DNA from: Branchiostoma floridae
Lineage: Eukaryota; Chordata; Leptocardii; Amphioxiformes; Branchiostomatidae
Assembly: GCF_000003815.2 (NCBI RefSeq)
Contig: NC_049985.1
Location: 11,461,699-11,525,698, forward strand
Reading direction: 5' to 3'
Length of the DNA stretch: 64,000 nt
The notes under the pieces were generated by a model. It saw only the letters and a program-made list of their open reading frames with translations, did no database searches and was not told the origin of the DNA. Of the stretch, positions 62,586 through 64,000 are shown piece after piece (positions within the stretch are counted from its first letter, which is position 1; each line of letters begins with the position of its first letter). The position numbers and the translations under genes are program-made.

Positions 62586-63521
62586 CTTGAAACTCCCTAC
62601 GTAAGAATGACTAAGGTGTAGTATGTGCGTAGGGACTTGGCTGTTTGCTTTTTTCAGTTTGAAAAGAACGAAGGCTCATTTTACTTGTTAACATAATGAT
62701 TATAAGCATTTAGTCGTGCTACAAACAGCAAAATCATCCAAACTCCGCATGACTTATCTTGTACTTTATAAATTTGGCATTCATTCTTTATTCTATAAAG
62801 ACAGTCCAGAATTGTTCATGCCATTTCTTGTCTGTTGCCTTGTGTAAATCGTACCTGAGTTCAATGTCAAAATTAGGCAAATTAGGTAATCTGTTTTGTT
62901 TTCGTCTCTTCGGATTTTTACCTCACGCGTTCAATTACTTTGATGGAATGCTGTGTTCTTTTTTCGTATTTTTACAAAGGGCAAACGTTAGATATGGCCT
63001 CTGGTAGAATCGGGCGTTTCAGATAGCATCCACTATTTTTCACCAGATAACTGTGAAATTTTCAAGATTCTCTGAAAGCATGCAGAAGTAGTAGACTGGG
63101 ATTCTTAGAATATGTATGTAGATGTCATATGAAAAGAGCATTTCATCATGATCATGAAATAGAAGATCCTCTGCTGTTTTTCATTTGAGTTTGAGTCCTT
63201 CAAATTCAAATATACGCTAATTAGATTCTAATGGGAAATCACGACCAAAACGCATATCAGTGCAAATTATTCTTTTTTAAGATTTATTCAAGTGTCAGAA
63301 ATATACAATCGATATTTCTAGGAATACTACGTAAAGTGCAGTACATGTAGACATTAAATCATTTTCAAGTTCAACTTCTTTTAGGTCGACTACAATATAC
63401 TTTCCAGCAGTTATTACTTACATATTTACTGTCATTGTTATCAAGTAACGCTCTTAAGTACATTTATAGTATAGAAAAGTACAAAAATGAGAAAATTTGA
63501 CATCGCCAAACAATATTAATA
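62586..63521. other. Intergenic region between the dipeptidase and NHL genes
   Basis: Upstream region of the dipeptidase and 3' flank of the NHL gene. A minus-strand AATAAA at 63283-63288 lies about 230 bp past the NHL stop. No other feature seen. Confidence 0.5.
63283..63288 (-). terminator. Candidate polyadenylation signal of the NHL gene
   Basis: AATAAA on the minus strand downstream of the stop codon at 63522-63524. Confidence 0.5.
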
Positions 63522-64000
63522 TCATCCCGACAATACCAACTGGCGAGGAATGATTGTCACAGTATGAGACCGTGCATCAGTTACCACCAACTGTCCATCC
63601 GGTCCGCAAGCAAGCCCGACTGGCGATTTTGTGCTAAAAACTGTGCGGACAAACTCCCCACGGCTGGTGAACATGTCAAACCTTTTATTTCTCACGTTGG
63701 ACACGAAGATGTTCCCCGAGCTGTCCGTACAGATACGTGCAGGGCTGCGCAGTTGACCTTCACCACGCCCTTTACTTCCGAACTGGAAAAGCTTATCTCC
63801 ATCACGAGTGTACTCATGGACAGTATTACGCATTGCGTCCGTAAAAAGGATGTTACCTTCATTATTGAATGTGACGAAAGAGACGTCTACTCCACCAACC
63901 AATTGGAATCTGTTGTATACTGAACCATCGGGCAGAAACACAAAAATAGTGTTACCTTTCGTGACCACAGCGATGTTGCCGTTTAGTACATTCACTGCAA
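63522..64000 (-). CDS. NHL-repeat protein, C-terminal part (TRIM-NHL-like), truncated by window edge
   Basis: About 158 residues open to the right edge, ending at a TGA. At least three to four NHL-type beta-propeller blades are visible by their repeating pattern: NGNIAVVTK, then EGNILFTDAMRNTVHEY, SGNIFVSNVRNKRFDMF and DGQLVVTDARSHTVTII, each followed by a GEFVRTV-like strand. FGSKGRGEGQLRSPARICTD is a typical NHL linker. The N-terminal part lies outside the window, so a RING/B-box TRIM architecture cannot be confirmed. In TRIM-NHL proteins this propeller binds RNA or protein partners. Confidence 0.85.
   Translation of the reverse strand, partial: AVNVLNGNIAVVTKGNTIFVFLPDGSVYNRFQLVGGVDVSFVTFNNEGNILFTDAMRNTVHEYTRDGDKLFQFGSKGRGEGQLRSPARICTDSSGNIFVSNVRNKRFDMFTSRGEFVRTVFSTKSPVGLACGPDGQLVVTDARSHTVTIIPRQLVLSG

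Overview
The window is animal genomic DNA: intron-rich genes with GT/AG splice sites, long repeat-filled introns and one 100-base assembly gap. The gene set and the dense palindromic MITE-like repeats fit an invertebrate deuterostome, most probably a cephalochordate (Branchiostoma). The species call is inference. No prokaryotic operon, CRISPR array or rRNA gene was seen. All gene models were assembled by hand from reading frame, splice phase and family resemblance.

Layout, left to right. (1) 1-4488: no convincing gene. (2) 4489-7121, minus: six-exon DNAAF6/PIH1D3 gene, a dynein-arm assembly factor. (3) 11131-37393, minus: complete 14-exon STIM gene, the ER calcium sensor, with a long 3' UTR reaching to about 7850 and introns crowded with mobile elements. 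(4) 37866-41058, plus: SRA1 gene, head-to-head with STIM across about 470 bp and interrupted by the gap. (5) 44446-50596, minus: six-exon FAM120/constitutive coactivator of PPAR-gamma family gene. Its first intron holds a transposon inside a transposon. (6) 52647-55865, minus: seven-exon CYP2-like cytochrome P450 with a tRNA-derived SINE in intron 2. (7) 56122-57016: TIR element. (8) 58136-62585, minus: ten-exon membrane dipeptidase (DPEP family). (9) 63522-64000, minus: 3' part of an NHL-repeat gene that continues past the right edge.

The genes do not form one pathway. They are unrelated housekeeping, signalling and metabolic loci. The most unusual structure is at 47548-50011: a roughly 367-bp TTA-flanked MITE (sister copy at 32430-32797) split by a 2094-bp element with 25-bp perfect terminal inverted repeats. 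The inner element carries seven exact copies of an 18-nt GC-rich motif in otherwise AT-rich DNA, and three of the intervals are close to 375 bp. Other notable items are a tandem duplication that copies a STIM splice acceptor and was later split by an 875-bp TIR element, and direct repeats flanking the STIM transmembrane exon.
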